From the NCBI GenBank assembly GCA_000349905.1, contig KB722761.1, positions 193,647-257,646 of the forward strand: a DNA stretch of 64,000 nucleotides, given 5' to 3'. The translations under genes were made by a program, and so were the position numbers. The DNA is from Volvariella volvacea V23 (Eukaryota; Basidiomycota; Agaricomycetes; Agaricales; Pluteaceae). The notes below the pieces were generated by a model. The model worked only from the letters and a program-made list of their open reading frames with translations. It searched no databases and was not told the DNA's origin. Each line of letters opens with the position of its first letter. Position 1 is the first letter of the stretch. This document shows positions 49,036-62,015 of this stretch, in pieces.

Positions 49036-50038
49036 ACTGCATATAGTATGGTCAATATTAATGAGGACATTGATCATAGAGAAGAACTAAGCATAAAAAA
49101 AGCAGATGACGACTCACAAGGTCGAGGAATAATTCAGGAGCAACGCCCGCTTTCCCCGGGTATATTAAGCGCAACAAAAGGCTCATGATAGCGCGACCCG
49201 GTGGCTCAGGAAAAACCTGCCAGACGCGTCAAGGAACTAAGACTTCTATCAGAAGCCTTAAGGCATACTGGCCATTCTTTTGGTATCAATGGTGAGAAAT
49301 TCCTCATCGTGAACAAAAATACGACTTTGGAATGACTACACGTTCTTGGTCCATCGGTTGAGTTTGTGGTATTAGGAGAGTAGGTGGTGATTCTTTGCGA
49401 TAATGAGCATCTGATCACTACCATTCACACTATGTACAGGTTAGAATATCAGTGAAACTGCAATATCGTAAAATTGGCCGTGCGCCCACGTTTACAGATC
49501 TAGGTCCCTTATAAGGTGTAGATGCACCCTATGGTTCTTGACATGGAGGTGAGGATTATGAAGAGAGAGATGTCCAAATCGATTGAAATGGGGTAAATGG
49601 GGTTTCCATAACCGTCTGGAGTCAAGATTCGTGTTTGTTGGCACCAGTTATGAACAGGGAAAATAGCTTCCTCAATCAACTTCAGAAGATGACAAGACTT
49701 TATAATCATATGTAATCCTATTGAATTGCGTAATAACGTATTGGCCTTAACATTCATGAGCAACATGAAAAGAAATCATTAACGGGAGAACAAACGAAAA
49801 AAGTTCACAAAACCGCCCGAGAACCACTCGTGCCCTAGCGTCCTACGCTGTATACAAAGAAGGTCAAAACTGTACCAAAATGACCAACGTGTATGTCCAC
49901 AGTAAAGCCGAGAGCTCCGAGCGATGAATATCAGGGGTTAAGTGATCGGCGTTTTCTATGACCATGACTTTATGCCACCACCTTTCGTTGGCGCGGAAGA
50001 ATAGTCTTCAACCATGTCAACCAGGCTGATTTCACGAA
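49036..50038. other. intergenic, nothing recognised
   Basis: No coding match on either strand. The right end is the 3' flank of ATG18. Confidence 0.5.
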
Positions 50039-51743
50039 TCATGGCTTAGCGCTGACGTAGTGATATGATAATATAGAGCGTACCTGTATTGCTTGGCCAA
50101 CGCACATTCCCCTCCTCTCTCTAGATCAATGCTATAGGAGTAGAACCAGCCTTCCGACGATATGACCATCACATGAGGAGTCGACCTACCGTGGTCGCAT
50201 TAGTAAACTGAACAGATGTATTCGGGAGAGTCACTCACGGGCTAAGTGCCACTACGCATCGCGCACCACTAGTCGGTAGCTTGATAAATGCAAAATCACG
50301 ACTAGGCTCCCACATCTCTGTCAGGCCACTTGGTAGATATCCGCCAACAGAATGTCCCAGGCTTTTTGTCATCTGCATTGATCTCTTGCGGAGGGACGAC
50401 CTATCAATGTGCAGCAGAATAAGAAACCGGACATACAGGGGCACGGATAAATAAACTCACGACACGCTGGATGCTTTCTTCTTCTCTATGTATCCCTCAT
50501 ATCCACCATCCAACCCTACTGAAGCAGCCACCGAACTCTCTCGACTATCAATAGACTCTGGCGGACTATTTGGCTGATCCTGAGAGTTCCCGTTCCCTCC
50601 CAATCCGTTGCCATTGCTACTACCTCCTTTCCGTCCCAACTTGAATATATGCACTGTGTCATGTGCTGAGCTCACCGCCAGTAACGTGCTAACGGTGTTG
50701 AAATTCATCGAGTATATCTTTGCCTCCCGAGTTCCTCTCCTGAACTGATACAACTTCTCTGCGCCAGGCACACTCCACACCCTTATAACCGTCCCCTTGT
50801 CTGACGCTGTAGCTAGGAGCGTACCACTCGAATTGAGAGAAAGGAAGGATATCGGCGCTTTGTGAGCTTGTATTATGTTTACTGGTGTAAGTGTTCGAGT
50901 TGAAAAGATCGTCACGTCGCCTCCGTGGTGCCCGGGATGTGACGCTGCGGAAGGGGCTGATGAGTTTGCAGATGTGGATGTAGGAGATGATGCAGGATGA
51001 GAAGAATGTGTCGTAAATGGGGAAGCAGGTGCAGGTGCAGGTGAAGGATATGCGAGATAAGAATTCTCAGCACTGGGAGAAAGTGCGCATATAGCTTTGG
51101 AAGTCATGAGTCATGCTGGTTGATGAGGAAAGTAGGCTGTATGCGCACCATCAGGATTGGAAGAGGTCTCTATAACGTGCAGCAGTCTCATATTAGATAT
51201 GTCGTAGATGTATATTTCGAGTTCGAGGACGATGACGAGAGTCTTGCGGTTCAACTTCACAGCTAGTATCGAAGACGGGAACAGGAGCTCGCAAATCATG
51301 GACTGTCTCTGCACCACCACAAGCACCACATGATTAGCGGCACAAAAACATTCAAGACAAATTCTACGTACCTTTGTATTCACTATCTGGAGCTTTCGCG
51401 GCGTGGATTGGGGCTGGTCCGCGACACCAACCAGAGCAATGAGAGACGTGCAAAACAGCATCTCGACAATCCCGCGAGCTCCATCATCTATGTGCGCCCG
51501 CACCCCAGTTCCCGTTAACACCATCTCCAGCACGAGGTCCCGAACGGAATCTGGAACTTACTCATCGTATAGACCTTTCCGAACGGGTCGCAGTTGATGA
51601 TGTTGTACCCCTTCCGTGTTCCTACGGAGATACACCTAGTTTCTGCGTCAGATAACGACCACGTCGGGCTGTGCGGGATGAGCGTACGAGAAGTCCTGGT
51701 TGAAGTTTGCGAAGAGCATGTTGGAGTGGGTCTTCTCCGCCAT
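50039..51743 (-). CDS. ATG18: PROPPIN WD40 protein, autophagy (ATG18/WIPI type)
   Basis: Minus strand, starting [19 protein letters not shown] at 51743. Exon 2 continues [20 protein letters not shown], then [34 protein letters not shown] and [14 protein letters not shown]. The diagnostic lipid-binding motif LYQFRRG (FRRG binds PI3P and PI(3,5)P2 in this family) lies near 50740. The next parts are IYSMNFN and VHIFKLGRK, then a Gly/Asn/Ser-rich insertion. After an intron come [46 protein letters not shown], and the end near KQYSAKP with stop at 50039-50041. It acts on endosomal, vacuolar and phagophore membranes in autophagy and vacuole homeostasis. Its start is 111 bp from the divergent methyltransferase gene. 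Confidence 0.85.
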
Positions 51744-51854
51744 CGTGCTAGGTATTGCTGAGCAGAGCCGTCCCTGACACTTTCGTCACAGTCGCAATTC
51801 CCGTCACAAAATAGTCACGCGTGACACATCACGCAACCATTTGAAATTCCCCAC
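51744..51854. promoter_or_regulatory. 111-bp bidirectional promoter, ATG18 / EZH2-like
   Basis: The only sequence between two divergent start codons. Both core promoters and 5' UTRs must lie here or overlap coding sequence. It contains TGACACTTTCGTCACAG and TCACGCGTGACACATCACGC, repeated TGACAC/GTCAC elements. Confidence 0.55.
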
Positions 51855-54800
51855 ATGCTTGGAGAGTCCAGCTCGGGCTTGACAGATAGCGACGAGCTCA
51901 ATCGACGGCGGGAGCTCGTCATTCACGTTCTGAGAGAGGTCTGGGAGGAATTTTACAAGTGGAAGCGCGAAGATAGCATATACCATCTATCCTCTTTGAA
52001 TGCAAAGGAACCCCGAGATCCTCCCTCCCTGGGCGTCACCGGAACAACCAGCGTCCATCCTGTTGATTTCTCTGCATTCGACTCGGATGATGACGAGTTT
52101 GTTGTGGAGACATATGATAGGGACTCACCAACTCCTACGGATGTCAAGAGGGTGAAGCCAGTGCAGATCACGGTCCCGGATTGTATTCAGCCATACCCTA
52201 GATACGAGTTTTGCACCCCTCTCTCCCGAAATATCTCCCTGGAGAACACTAGATACGTACCGTTTGTCCCATACTACGACGATCCCAGCTTTCCTATCCG
52301 CGAATATCTTAAGCACTTCGACGGACTGGCATGGGAGAAGGACTTCAAAAACCCAGATAGTAAGTCATTCACCTGTACTCAATGTGACCGATTGGTATTC
52401 TATACCAGGAGAAGTGGCCTCGCGCTTCCAGTGTCAAAGCAAAGCTTGAGTGCACAGAGACTTGATATTGATTGAACAAATTTGTAGCGGATTTAATCGC
52501 CCTTGAAGCTATGCGCAGGCTTCATTATGGCCACGATATGACGTTGTCCCAGATTGATGAACTCGGAATCCTACCTGAATCCGAAACCTTGCTTAAGGAG
52601 GCAGGACAACGGTAGGCTCTCCTTTGTTCCATATCAGCAGGTGCGATTAACGCATTTCACCGATAGTGATCTCGTATACTGGCCAGGCACTCTTTCTGGC
52701 TTTCCCAGTCTCGTTCCGTACAAGAAAGACCTTACAAGCACCCAGTTTTCGATCTTTGATACGATCTTACACGATACTCAAAACTTATTCTGCGCCGAAC
52801 TTGGGTGCATACTTAGCAAATGCAAATTGCATCGTAAGTAATGGATTTTCCGCTATACCAAGAGTCAAATGAAGTTGGAGCCCAGCACAACCCTCTCATC
52901 CACTAGTTCCTCAGAAACCACTTCTTACATCCGATGACATGAAGACTATGAAACGAGAACCATGTGGAGAAGATTGCTATAAAAACTTCCTTGAAGAGGA
53001 CAAAGATGGAATAAGAACTTCTATGGTTCGACCTCAGATCAATGCGACCACCAAAGGCTTACTTTGGATGTAGGAAGATATCGAATGGACAAATCCTAAC
53101 GATGTGACCTTTCTGAAAGACCTACTCAAAATCTGTCCAGACGATTCTCCCTGTGATTTGGCCTATATATGTAGGAAGAGATGCTATGAGGTGCGTTTAC
53201 TCCCTAAGCGAGGCGTACCACGGGGGGTACCACATTATTCTGCTATTACTTCTGAGTAACATTAGAGTGCTCGTAAAGATGTTCTCCTACAGATGCAAGC
53301 TGCTTCCCGACGAAGATATCCTCGAGAACAAGCTGTCCAAAATGTCCCTTAAATCAGTTAAGAAATTCAGAAAGGTCCGTCCAGTATTCAGTAAGTTTAG
53401 TGCTTGCCAAGTTACCTTGAATAGGTTAACTTATTGATTATTATAGCTCAAAAACCGTACAATACAGAGAGTTTTGTGCCGTAAGTTGTGGGTGCCACAA
53501 AGAGAGGTTAATAACCATAGGCACCCCACGATTACAATTTGTTTAGAATTCCACCCTGTTATCATGCCGGCTCTTGCGAAGACAACCCAAACTGTCAGTG
53601 CTATACAGAGAAAGTCCATTGTGAGCGAAACTGCCGCTGCTCCCTTAAATGCAAGTTACAGCTTTCCCTTCCGCAATCATCGCCCCGATCGCCATCTAAC
53701 ATACTAACATTAACCAGGCGAAAGGCGCTGGAAAGGGTGCAAATGCAAACACCCACGTAGGCGAACTCGGCGTAATAGTGACGATGATGAATACGGCGCA
53801 AGCTCTCGCAAAAGGAGTAAGCAGGCAGAGAAACGATACGAAGAAGAACTAGGTGTGCTATGCAATTCGCCCGAGAGCTGCGCTTGTCAAGCCGCGGGGA
53901 GGGAATGTGAGCCCGAATTGTGTTTGGGTTGTGATGCACGGTAGGTCGTCGTGTTGTACATAACACTATTGTACTCACCACTAGTATAGAGGTCAGACTA
54001 TGGCTATCCTTCAAATGGAGTTATATTTAATGAATATCATAACGCAGGATCAAAGGGAATGCCGAAATGCCAAAATGTCCTCGCGCAACATTTTGAACCT
54101 ATAGTATGCTCGACCTTCTGCTATTCAATTCTGCACATACCCTAATGCGTCTCCCTGCATAGCCCATCAGGGTACAACCTGGTAGCTATGGCTTGGGAGC
54201 CTTCGCTACTCGGTCCATTGCAAAGGGAGAAATTATCGGTGGTGAGTTGATGAGATTGCCAACTCACACCTACCACTTTACTTTTTCGACGATACTTACT
54301 CGGATACGCTCGTGCTACAGAATACGTAGGAGAAAAAATCGTAGTAAGAATGCCAGACTCTGCGCATCCCGAGCGAAAAGGGAACATTACTGGCGCCCTC
54401 CAGGTGTAAGTCGGAAGCTCTCCTAATTATCACTTCTTTTAATTCCCATCCAAACGCATTTGCTCACCGGAATCTGGTCCGATTAGCATACAAGATCATA
54501 CTGGCTATAACTACATGTTTGCTCTGAATGATGAAGAAACACTGGACTCTGCAAGAGCCGGAAACGAAACTCGATTTTTGAACCATAGCGATACTCCCAA
54601 TTGTAGCGCCTTGAGTAAGTCCCGGGATGCGCATCACTATTCAACCTACAAGAGGTCCTAACTGAAGGCACTAGTGCGCTATGTAAGCGGCGAACATAGG
54701 ATATTGATTGAGGCTCGTACGTGCTGTTTGTCAATTTTTTGAGAGAGTGACTTCGCTTAGTAGCCTTGTAAATATAGTCGCTGATATCAAAAAGAACGAA

Positions 54801-54899
54801 GAATTGTTCCTCGATTATGGGGATAATTATTGGAATCGCCCACGTCACAAGGTAGTTGACCAAGACGTTGATAGTAATGGAAGCAGCAAATCAGGATAG
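51855..54899 (+). CDS. EZH2-type histone H3K27 methyltransferase (CXC + SET)
   Basis: A multi-exon gene. The N-terminal exon (51855-52359) has VLREVWEEFYKWKRED and FSAFDSDDDEFVVETYD. Middle exons hold MRRLHYGHDMTLSQIDELG, CAELGCILSKCKLH and EPCGEDCYKNFLEED. A Cys-rich CXC/pre-SET block follows at about 53.5-53.94 kb (CYHAGSCEDNPNCQC, CRCSLKCK, CNSPESCACQAAGRECEPE). The SET domain has GYGLGAFATRSIAKGE-type start (SYGLGAFATRS), NETRFLNHSDTPNC and EELFLDYGDNYW. These are the S-adenosylmethionine and lysine-binding motifs of the E(z)/KMT6 branch, the catalytic subunit of Polycomb repressive complex 2. One 54-nt intron at about 53025-53078 is needed to avoid an in-frame stop and has a weak donor GTTCGA. 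It ends at TAG 54897. Confidence 0.85.
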
Positions 54900-55059
54900 C
54901 TGCATTTAGTATATAAATAATTGGTGCTAGTGAATTCTTCATCTAATACGGTAAATGATGTATGCACGGATTGTAGGGGCTGGTATTTTCTTTCAAAACT
55001 CCGCGTGTGATGTGCCCGCTTAACATCGCGCTTCAACCTGATCACAACCGCCGTACAGT

Positions 55060-55590
55060 ATGGGTGACGGCGCACTAAAACAGCAACAAGAACTCGCGAT
55101 TTAGGTCCTAAGGCAGGTCTGGCACGAGTTTCACAGCTGGTCCTATAAAGACAACGCCACTAGGTTCCGGGTTTTGACAATGCCGAATCCTGTTGACGCT
55201 CCCCCTCTTCGATTTGCTGGAACATCTAGTGTTGATCCGGTGGATATCGACGCACTTGGGCCTAATGATGCACAGCCACTTCCCTCTTACTATGTTGATA
55301 CCAAGTTCCTCTTCAAAAATACCTCGAATACTTTCGGCGGAGTCTTCGCTTGCCAGTGGAAAACTGATATTAGGCTTGCATATGGGTGTTACGGTAAGAT
55401 ATGTGCATGCTGAGCACAGGGTAGTGGTCAAGACAAATATGCCCCAGTTTTGAGGACCTCATGCAATGCTCTTATTCAAGTCCTGGTCCTTTGTAGTCAA
55501 AGAGGGGGAAGAACTATTTCTCGGCTTTAGGAAAGGTTACTGGAAAGACCTGTGTATTAAACCAATCACCACACAATTTTTGGATACTTA
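55060..55590 (+). pseudogene. truncated second copy of the EZH2-like gene
   Basis: From ATG 55060 the frame reads ALKQQQELAI, TAG (55102-55104), VLRQVWHEFHSW, then FAGTSSVDPVDIDALG, aligning with DELNRRRELVIHVLREVWEEF and VTGTTSVHPVDFSAFD at the start of the adjacent methyltransferase. A middle part, FKNTSNTFGGVFACQW, and a GTAAGA donor near 55396 follow. A last part near 55490-55550 (VVKEGEELFLGFRKGYWKDL) aligns with KKNEELFLDYGDNYW, the end of the SET domain. The CXC block and most of SET are absent and the catalytic DYG is GFR here. It lies 160 bp downstream in the same orientation: a tandem duplicate collapsed to its two ends. Confidence 0.65.
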
Positions 55591-55738
55591 TTCCTATCAG
55601 ACGAATCTTGTGGTAATGACCCAATATATATAGACATAACCATTTACATGCAAAGTATAAACACCGATAAAAATAGACTAGTTTTACACCAACATTTCCC
55701 CCTACGTTTTGCAGAAAATTTAAGCGTTTAGCATCCGT

Positions 55739-58369
55739 TTAGCATCCAGATGGAACAGCAGAGCTGTCGACATGGTTAGCAGCACCAACACCAAGACCCC
55801 TGCTGGCGAATGCCCTCCACAAGAGACACCTGTTGGCACCTCCATAGCGGTTGACATCAGCTTGAATCCAGGCATCACGAGCTTGAATGACTACAGGGAG
55901 TTGTGAGCGCAGTTCATCAATCCATGGCTAGAGAGACATACAGTTAGGGTTGCAAGGTTGGATCTGGAGGGCATCCAAGAAGAGGTGCAGATAGACAATG
56001 TTGCCTTCTGTGCCAGTTGGATTGGTTCGGGCGGTGGCGGACCATCCGTATTGTCCAACCAAAGCAGCGTAAACGTTATGAAGAGTGTTAGCCCAAACTT
56101 CTCCAATGTCTATTGAGGGATAGGTTATGTAATTCAGTATCGCCGCGGTGTCATACGGTAGGAGGACATACTGTGCACTTCATTGAGCTGAGCAACGCTA
56201 GAGTAGCGAAGAGGGTTGGTTGTCCTATATTTGAGTAGTGCGTAAGTGGTAGAGAGACCTGTAAGGAAAACCAACATACGCGCTCGTAGAGTAGGGGTGT
56301 GTTCGGATACCACCAGCAGCGTTAATCACGTATTGACCCATAACATAGTCAGGAACAGCTGCAGAAGTCTTTTCGGTCCAACTATAGCATAATTCAAATG
56401 AGCAACTCGAATTAAGTTGTGTGCGAGAGTCACTAACTCGGCCATGGCATCAGACCATCCTGTAAGCAGTTCAGAGTTAGGCACGACCTAATTGGGACCC
56501 AAAATAGCAATACTGACCTTCACCCATACCACCAGCTTCAGTGGTTTGCAGGCAGCGCCCCGTTCCACCACCAGTCATACGGTTGGTGATTCCGTGGGTC
56601 ATTTCGTGAACGATGATATCATTCTCTAGGGCACCATCACGTTGAGGCTGATGGGAGTCGTTAGGAAATAACACGAGTATTAGTGTATTATAAACTTACT
56701 GATGTACGAGTCCACAAGTACATTCCTTAGGTATGTGTCAGCTCACTCTTTCCTTGTCTTGCTCATGGCTGGACTTACTCATCCTTCCTGATTGGCCACT
56801 AAATGTCGATGAGTACGGAGATAAGGTTAGAAGAACAGATAGACTTACTCAGCTGGAGTGGCAAAGTTGGCGTTGTTAGTTCCTCCGCTATCTTGAACGG
56901 AGATGAGAACGGGGTCGTTTCCGGCACCACCCTTTCCAAAGTTGTTAGATTGAAAGTTGAACGCGCTCTATACCCAGGGTCAGCAAATTGGGTCATTCAA
57001 GCTTTAGTGGGTTATGTACCTCGGTGAAACCGTATCTGTATTAACGCAATAGAGTCAACGATGTGTGCACCTCGAAACGCATGAGAACACACCTGTAAGT
57101 GAAATCGTGAACAGTGTTGACAATGTAGAATGCATTTGTTCGGGCAGCGTTGACGTTGACAAGGACGGTTGGCTGCTGTGATGGGTCTTGGACAGCAGTG
57201 AAGACTGTGCTAGTGTTGGTAGTGGTTCCCTTGTATGCGATAGCGTTGTTTCCACTGAAAGAGGTGTTCAAACTGTGGACAGCAACCAAGCAGCCAACCT
57301 TACGATGTATCACTACGGTTTTCGGTTAGATGATCATATGGGGTTATACGGATAATAGATAGCTCACATTGTCGAAGTTCCGTGCCAGCCATTTGGAGAT
57401 GCGGTGGTATCTTGAGGATCAGTCAATGTCTCGAATCCCTCTGTCAGAATCTCCTTTTGGATAGGGAGTATGCGATACTGTCCTCGGAGTTAGTCTCCAC
57501 TTTGTTATTCTGTGCAGATGAAATCGCTTACAGTGGCATCAGCGACAAAGTCGGTAACGGAAACCAAATCTCCAGAATGAGCATCGACAAAAGCCTCAAA
57601 CCAGGCTCCGGTCTCTTGGTTTTCAATTTGGACAACATGAGTGAGGACTGCTTCGCCGTTTTCTTTTGCGAAGAACTCAAGAGTGGCTGGGCGTTGGTTG
57701 AAAGTACCACCTAGGCGTTGCTCAGCAGTGGAGATAGCCTGCTGAACCGAGATCTTTGGTGTCACAGAGGCAATTTTCCCTGTAAAGCGTGTTAAAGCGA
57801 AAGAAATTTAATCGAGATGTATTCACGTACTTGGCCTGACGAAAGAGGAACCAAAGGCAACGACCTTGTTATTTTTGTTGAACACAACGTTAGCAACTGC
57901 GTTGGCGAATGGAATGCCGTTCTATCAAATCAATTAGCACCGGCACGAAACAGTCTTTGAACGCATACGTACGTGCGATTGCCTGACGTATGCATGGGTG
58001 GCGACTTCACCAGTAATGCCAGACTTGAACGAGATGGAAGTAGTGTTGACACCCAATTGGGATTGAACAAAAGTGACGGTTGCGGTTTCGATGCCATCGC
58101 CGACACCCTTTCCGACTGGGTGGTCAATACCGTCGCCAAAGGTCTGCAAACCAACCAACATGTCAGATTCTGTACCAGTCGCGCCGAACGTAGACAATTA
58201 CTTGGAACGATGTTGCAGGGTGGAACACTTCGACGTGAACATCGTCACTCAAAGCTCTCACACGATGGGTGGAGAACTTGTGGGAGGGCAGGGAAGGCGC
58301 AGCGTTGCTCAACGAAGCATAAGCCAGAGCAAGAGAGACGGAGGAAAGGAACTTGTTGAAGGCGACCAT
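55739..58369 (-). CDS. fungalysin, secreted M36 zinc metalloprotease
   Basis: Minus strand from ATG 58369 to TAA 55739, many exons. A signal peptide ([17 protein letters not shown]) is followed by a propeptide with FTP-type segments ([16 protein letters not shown], then [16 protein letters not shown] and [18 protein letters not shown]). The catalytic domain has [14 protein letters not shown], then [16 protein letters not shown] with the HEXXH zinc motif, and TEAGGMGEG joined across an intron to WSDAMAE, which supplies the third zinc ligand. The C-terminus has [18 protein letters not shown]. It is an extracellular endopeptidase, made as a zymogen, used for protein nutrition and in many fungi during host colonisation. 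No break was found. Confidence 0.88.
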
Positions 58370-59624
58370 GACTGTCGAGTCCGAGTGTAACCGGTGTGGA
58401 GCAGATCGTGAAAACCTGTGGTTCTGGGAGACATAATGCCCAACATCCCCGAGTTTTTATACGAATTTTCGCAGTCATCCCCAGGTGGTTCACGACACGG
58501 GTGTGGTCTTCCACTCGTGCAGGCCAGCAACAACACCGGAGAGAGAGGCCCGTCCATCTGGGAATCGCAAATCAGAATGGAGAATAAACTGTCGTAGACA
58601 CATGCAACCCACAAGGCTCTCCACCTAATACGAGTGCAACCAGTCAGTACAGATGACACCCACACGGAGCACAGCAGCAGGAACCACTTACAAAGGCTTC
58701 TTGCCAGCGCATGGTTAATCGAGGTTCGAAAATATAATCGTCCAACGAAGAAGTAAATGTAGGCGCTTAGCGAATAAGCAGACGTCAACACCATGCTGGC
58801 AAGCTAAAAATAGCGCATCAGTTTATCGTAGCACGAGTTACGCTGCCTACCTATATCACAGGAGGTAGAACGCTATCACCTGGGTTTGGAGTCATGTGAG
58901 GCAAATTAAATCGAACGAAGCTCGTGGAACTTTGAAATTGACGCCGAAGTTAGACACTGAGCGTATGGTGCATACATAGCGATGTTTGATACCAGTCCAT
59001 TCAAAAATGTTCACAAAAGTGATCCAATTGGATGGGTAGCCAAAACTATCGAGATAGTTGCCAACACGTGAAAGGAATCTCGGCCGGGTGAAGTTGCGAT
59101 AGCAATGGGCTATCCCAACACTGGACGAAGCACAGGTCAGGACAGTGTCCTGATATTCGTGCTGGTCACGATAAGAGTATGGTTTCTTATCAGGTTGATG
59201 ACATCTACTCCAAATGTGGTCACACTTCCAGTAACCGAATAGATGTGAGTTCACGATCCAAATGTCAAGCCCCACTATTCACATCGCGACTGCGCCTTAA
59301 TAGTTTGCGAGCACCCGCGATCCTATATTGATTCGTGGTCCCGGATCATAAAGGTAACCGGGTGCTATAATGCGCTGTCATAGCCGTGTTATTCATAGTG
59401 AGGAACAAAATGCTACTTCCAAGATGATTCGTCAATCATTTCATATATAGCTAATTGCTTGGCTCACCTGAAATATCACGGTCTGCACTCCGAAAGGACC
59501 TATAAACCCTACCTGTACCGAGTGGGGCACGCCTGAGGCCTTGATAACGGCTATACACGCTGAAAGTGATAAAATCATCATATAATACATGATCCGCGTA
59601 CGTGAGTACATTACACCGTAAATA
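58370..59624. other. intergenic, one unassigned minus frame
   Basis: A 127-residue minus frame (59275-58892) and a hydrophobic minus frame overlapping the fungalysin start show no family match and no splice support. I treat the region as promoter of the fungalysin gene plus the 3' flank of EXO70. Confidence 0.45.
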
Positions 59625-62015
59625 CTATCTGAAGAGGCTCCGAAGTTGGTTTTCGACCGCGTCCGGTGTCATCTTAATATCTGCAAAGTTCCGTTAATCG
59701 TTCAATACACATGCAATCGCGTAAAGACACGTACACTTCTGAGGATCTATTATAAACAAAGGCGAAAACATCCATAGTTAGCCGCCAACAACACAATCGG
59801 GGAGAAACACCAGAGGCACTTACTCTTACTAAACTCCTTCTCCTTATGCTTCTGCATAAACCTCTGCAACGAAGGAACAACCAGCTTGATAACTTCATCC
59901 TCAATCGTCTCCCTCCCATCCTCATCCTCCTCCAAAACCTTCGCCATCTTATGTCTCTCCACGACTTCCTCCAAGAGATCGAAAAACCTCGTAAACTTCT
60001 CCTTTGTCGCCGATTTACCCGACTTTTCCTTTGGATCGTCGGTAAGGGCTTGCATGAGTGGGGAAAAGTTGGAGTCAAAGTATCCGGCTTTGGCGGTCCG
60101 GAAGTTGGAGTTGAGAGTGTCCTTCGTTGGACGAGAGAGGAGGGAGAGGAGGGCTTCGTGGCGTGGGTCTATTAGAACGTGTTGACGGAGATATGAAATA
60201 TTGTTCAATAGGAATATTGAACCAAACGCCGGACGTCTTGACGTTCTCGACATGGTATTGAGACTGTTGATCGTGATGGTCACTACATCGACTATATGCG
60301 CGAATTAGTAAAGCAAACATAGCAGGTTACGAAGGCACTCACAAACGTAATGCTCCAGAATCACGTTCTCGTCTCCTTCACCTAATTTCGGGCCCTTGCT
60401 GACAGGCATACCCTCACCCATCTTCCAATTTCCATCTCCCAATATCAACAATGTCGACGCAACCGCGGCCTGTACCTCTGGTAGGCGATCAAGGTACTTG
60501 ACGGTCTACAAACGCCGCAATGAGCACCGAAAACAGCCCGTCCGCTTGGTAAAATTACTCACGGAGACAGTAAAGTCCGCCAATCCCGTGCTTAGTTCAC
60601 CGCCTTTTCCGTTTGACGCCAATCGGATGTCAGCCAGAAACTCTGGGAAGCTACGGAGGCAGACTGCCCTCAGAGCATGGAGACCGTCCTTTAGTTCGTT
60701 TGCTTCTTTCCGGGTCTCTGAGCCACGTCGGGCGAGGATATTATCCCATCGTGGTTGGAGTGTCATGAGTGCCTCGTATGCGGAGAGTGCAAGGAAGGTA
60801 TATCTTGGCAGCGATTGCTTGATGAGGGAGATCAAAGACGAGACGGTTGAATTGAAGAGTACGAGCAGCGGGGAGAGAAGGGATGAGTATGTTTGTGAAA
60901 CGAACTGGGTGCCAGGTAGTGATATCAACTCTAGCATGAGGCTATATTCGTCCTAAAGCGATAGTCAATCGACGAACGGAGAGTGATAGATGCCATTTTC
61001 GTACCTCGGCGATGTCCAGCAGCACCTTCACCCACTGCGCAAACTCTCTTCCAGCAGCAATCGGGTCAATATTATCCGCACGATCTAAAACTCTCTTCCC
61101 CTGTCCCTCCAAGCACTTCTTGCTCCAATTGCCGCGCATATCAGCATACCCCTTCGTCGCCTCCTTCAAGGTCGAAAATATAGCCGGTGCTGCAGGGTGA
61201 GACGGATGCGTTGAAGGCAGCGGAAGTGTACGAAGGAACGCCACAAGGGGTTGAAGATCCGCCAAGAGGTTGTCCGGAAAAGGGATAACTTCGAGTTCGA
61301 AACCGGGTCCTGCGCCTGACGAACCTTCTGCGACGAGTTTGGTGTATAATTGTGTAAGCTTTTTGGCTCCTGTTTCTACGAGTCGAGCCTGGAAAGGATG
61401 TGGGCACGGTATGACGCTAGAAGGGATGAACTCACTGTGTCACGAGAATCACGAACTGAGGATTTGAAGGCGATAGAGGCATTCAGTCTCTCCAATGCAT
61501 CCTTGTACAGGTCGAGGTTGTGAGGTTGCGGTCTTTGCGACAGTCAAGACTACAGTCAAGCGCATATAAGGACCTCACAGCGCACCCACGCAAAATCAAT
61601 GCCTCCTCAGCCGCAATGCCCTCTTGGTTGCTCGCAACTTCGTCAATCTTCTGGAGCGCCTTCTCAATATCTGAGCAGATGGCCGTGAAGGCATGCAGGG
61701 CGAGCAAGGCGAGAGCACATACTGCTGTTGCGACGGTTCAAAACCTGCGTTGAAGTATAGAGCGGTAAGATCGACTTCTCCAACTTTGCGATTCTGGTGT
61801 CAAAGCTATCAAGAATGGCTGAAATCAAAATTTGAATAGATAAAGAACAGTATTTGCTTCAACGTGAACGTACATGTCATTCGTTGGGAGATTTGGCGAG
61901 TTTTGTTGAGGTTTTGTTCGAGCTGCAAGTGACAAGCATGAGAGCTTGTTTCAAATTGTTTCATTGAGCGCGAAGGCGTACTGACCAGCTCGATTTCAGC
62001 TACTTCGTCGTCCAT
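59625..62015 (-). CDS. EXO70: exocyst complex subunit EXO70
   Basis: Minus strand from ATG 62015 (MDDEVAEIEL) to TAG 59625. The N-terminal part has LEQNLNKTRQISQRMT and ILDSFDTRIAKLEKSI then LPLYTSTQVLNRR, the classic EXO70 coiled-coil start. The middle has KIDEVASNQEGIAAEEALIL, LYTKLVAEG and GREFAQWVKVLLDIAE. The pfam EXO70 core includes YSSLLSPLLVLFNSTVSSLI, ALMTLQPRWDNIL, then FLLNNISYLRQHV and EKFTRFFDLLEEV. It ends MTPDAVENQLRSLFR, the conserved basic/hydrophobic tail that contacts PI(4,5)P2 at the plasma membrane. It tethers secretory vesicles at hyphal tips. At least seven small introns are implied. The start lies 95 bp from a divergent F-box gene. Confidence 0.9.

Noticed and set aside
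58309..58794. 161-codon hydrophobic minus frame
   Set aside because: It overlaps the signal-peptide exon of the fungalysin in another frame and crosses its promoter; no family match.
58892..59275. 127-codon minus frame between fungalysin and EXO70
   Set aside because: No family match, no TATA or splice support; length is within what chance gives in this composition.
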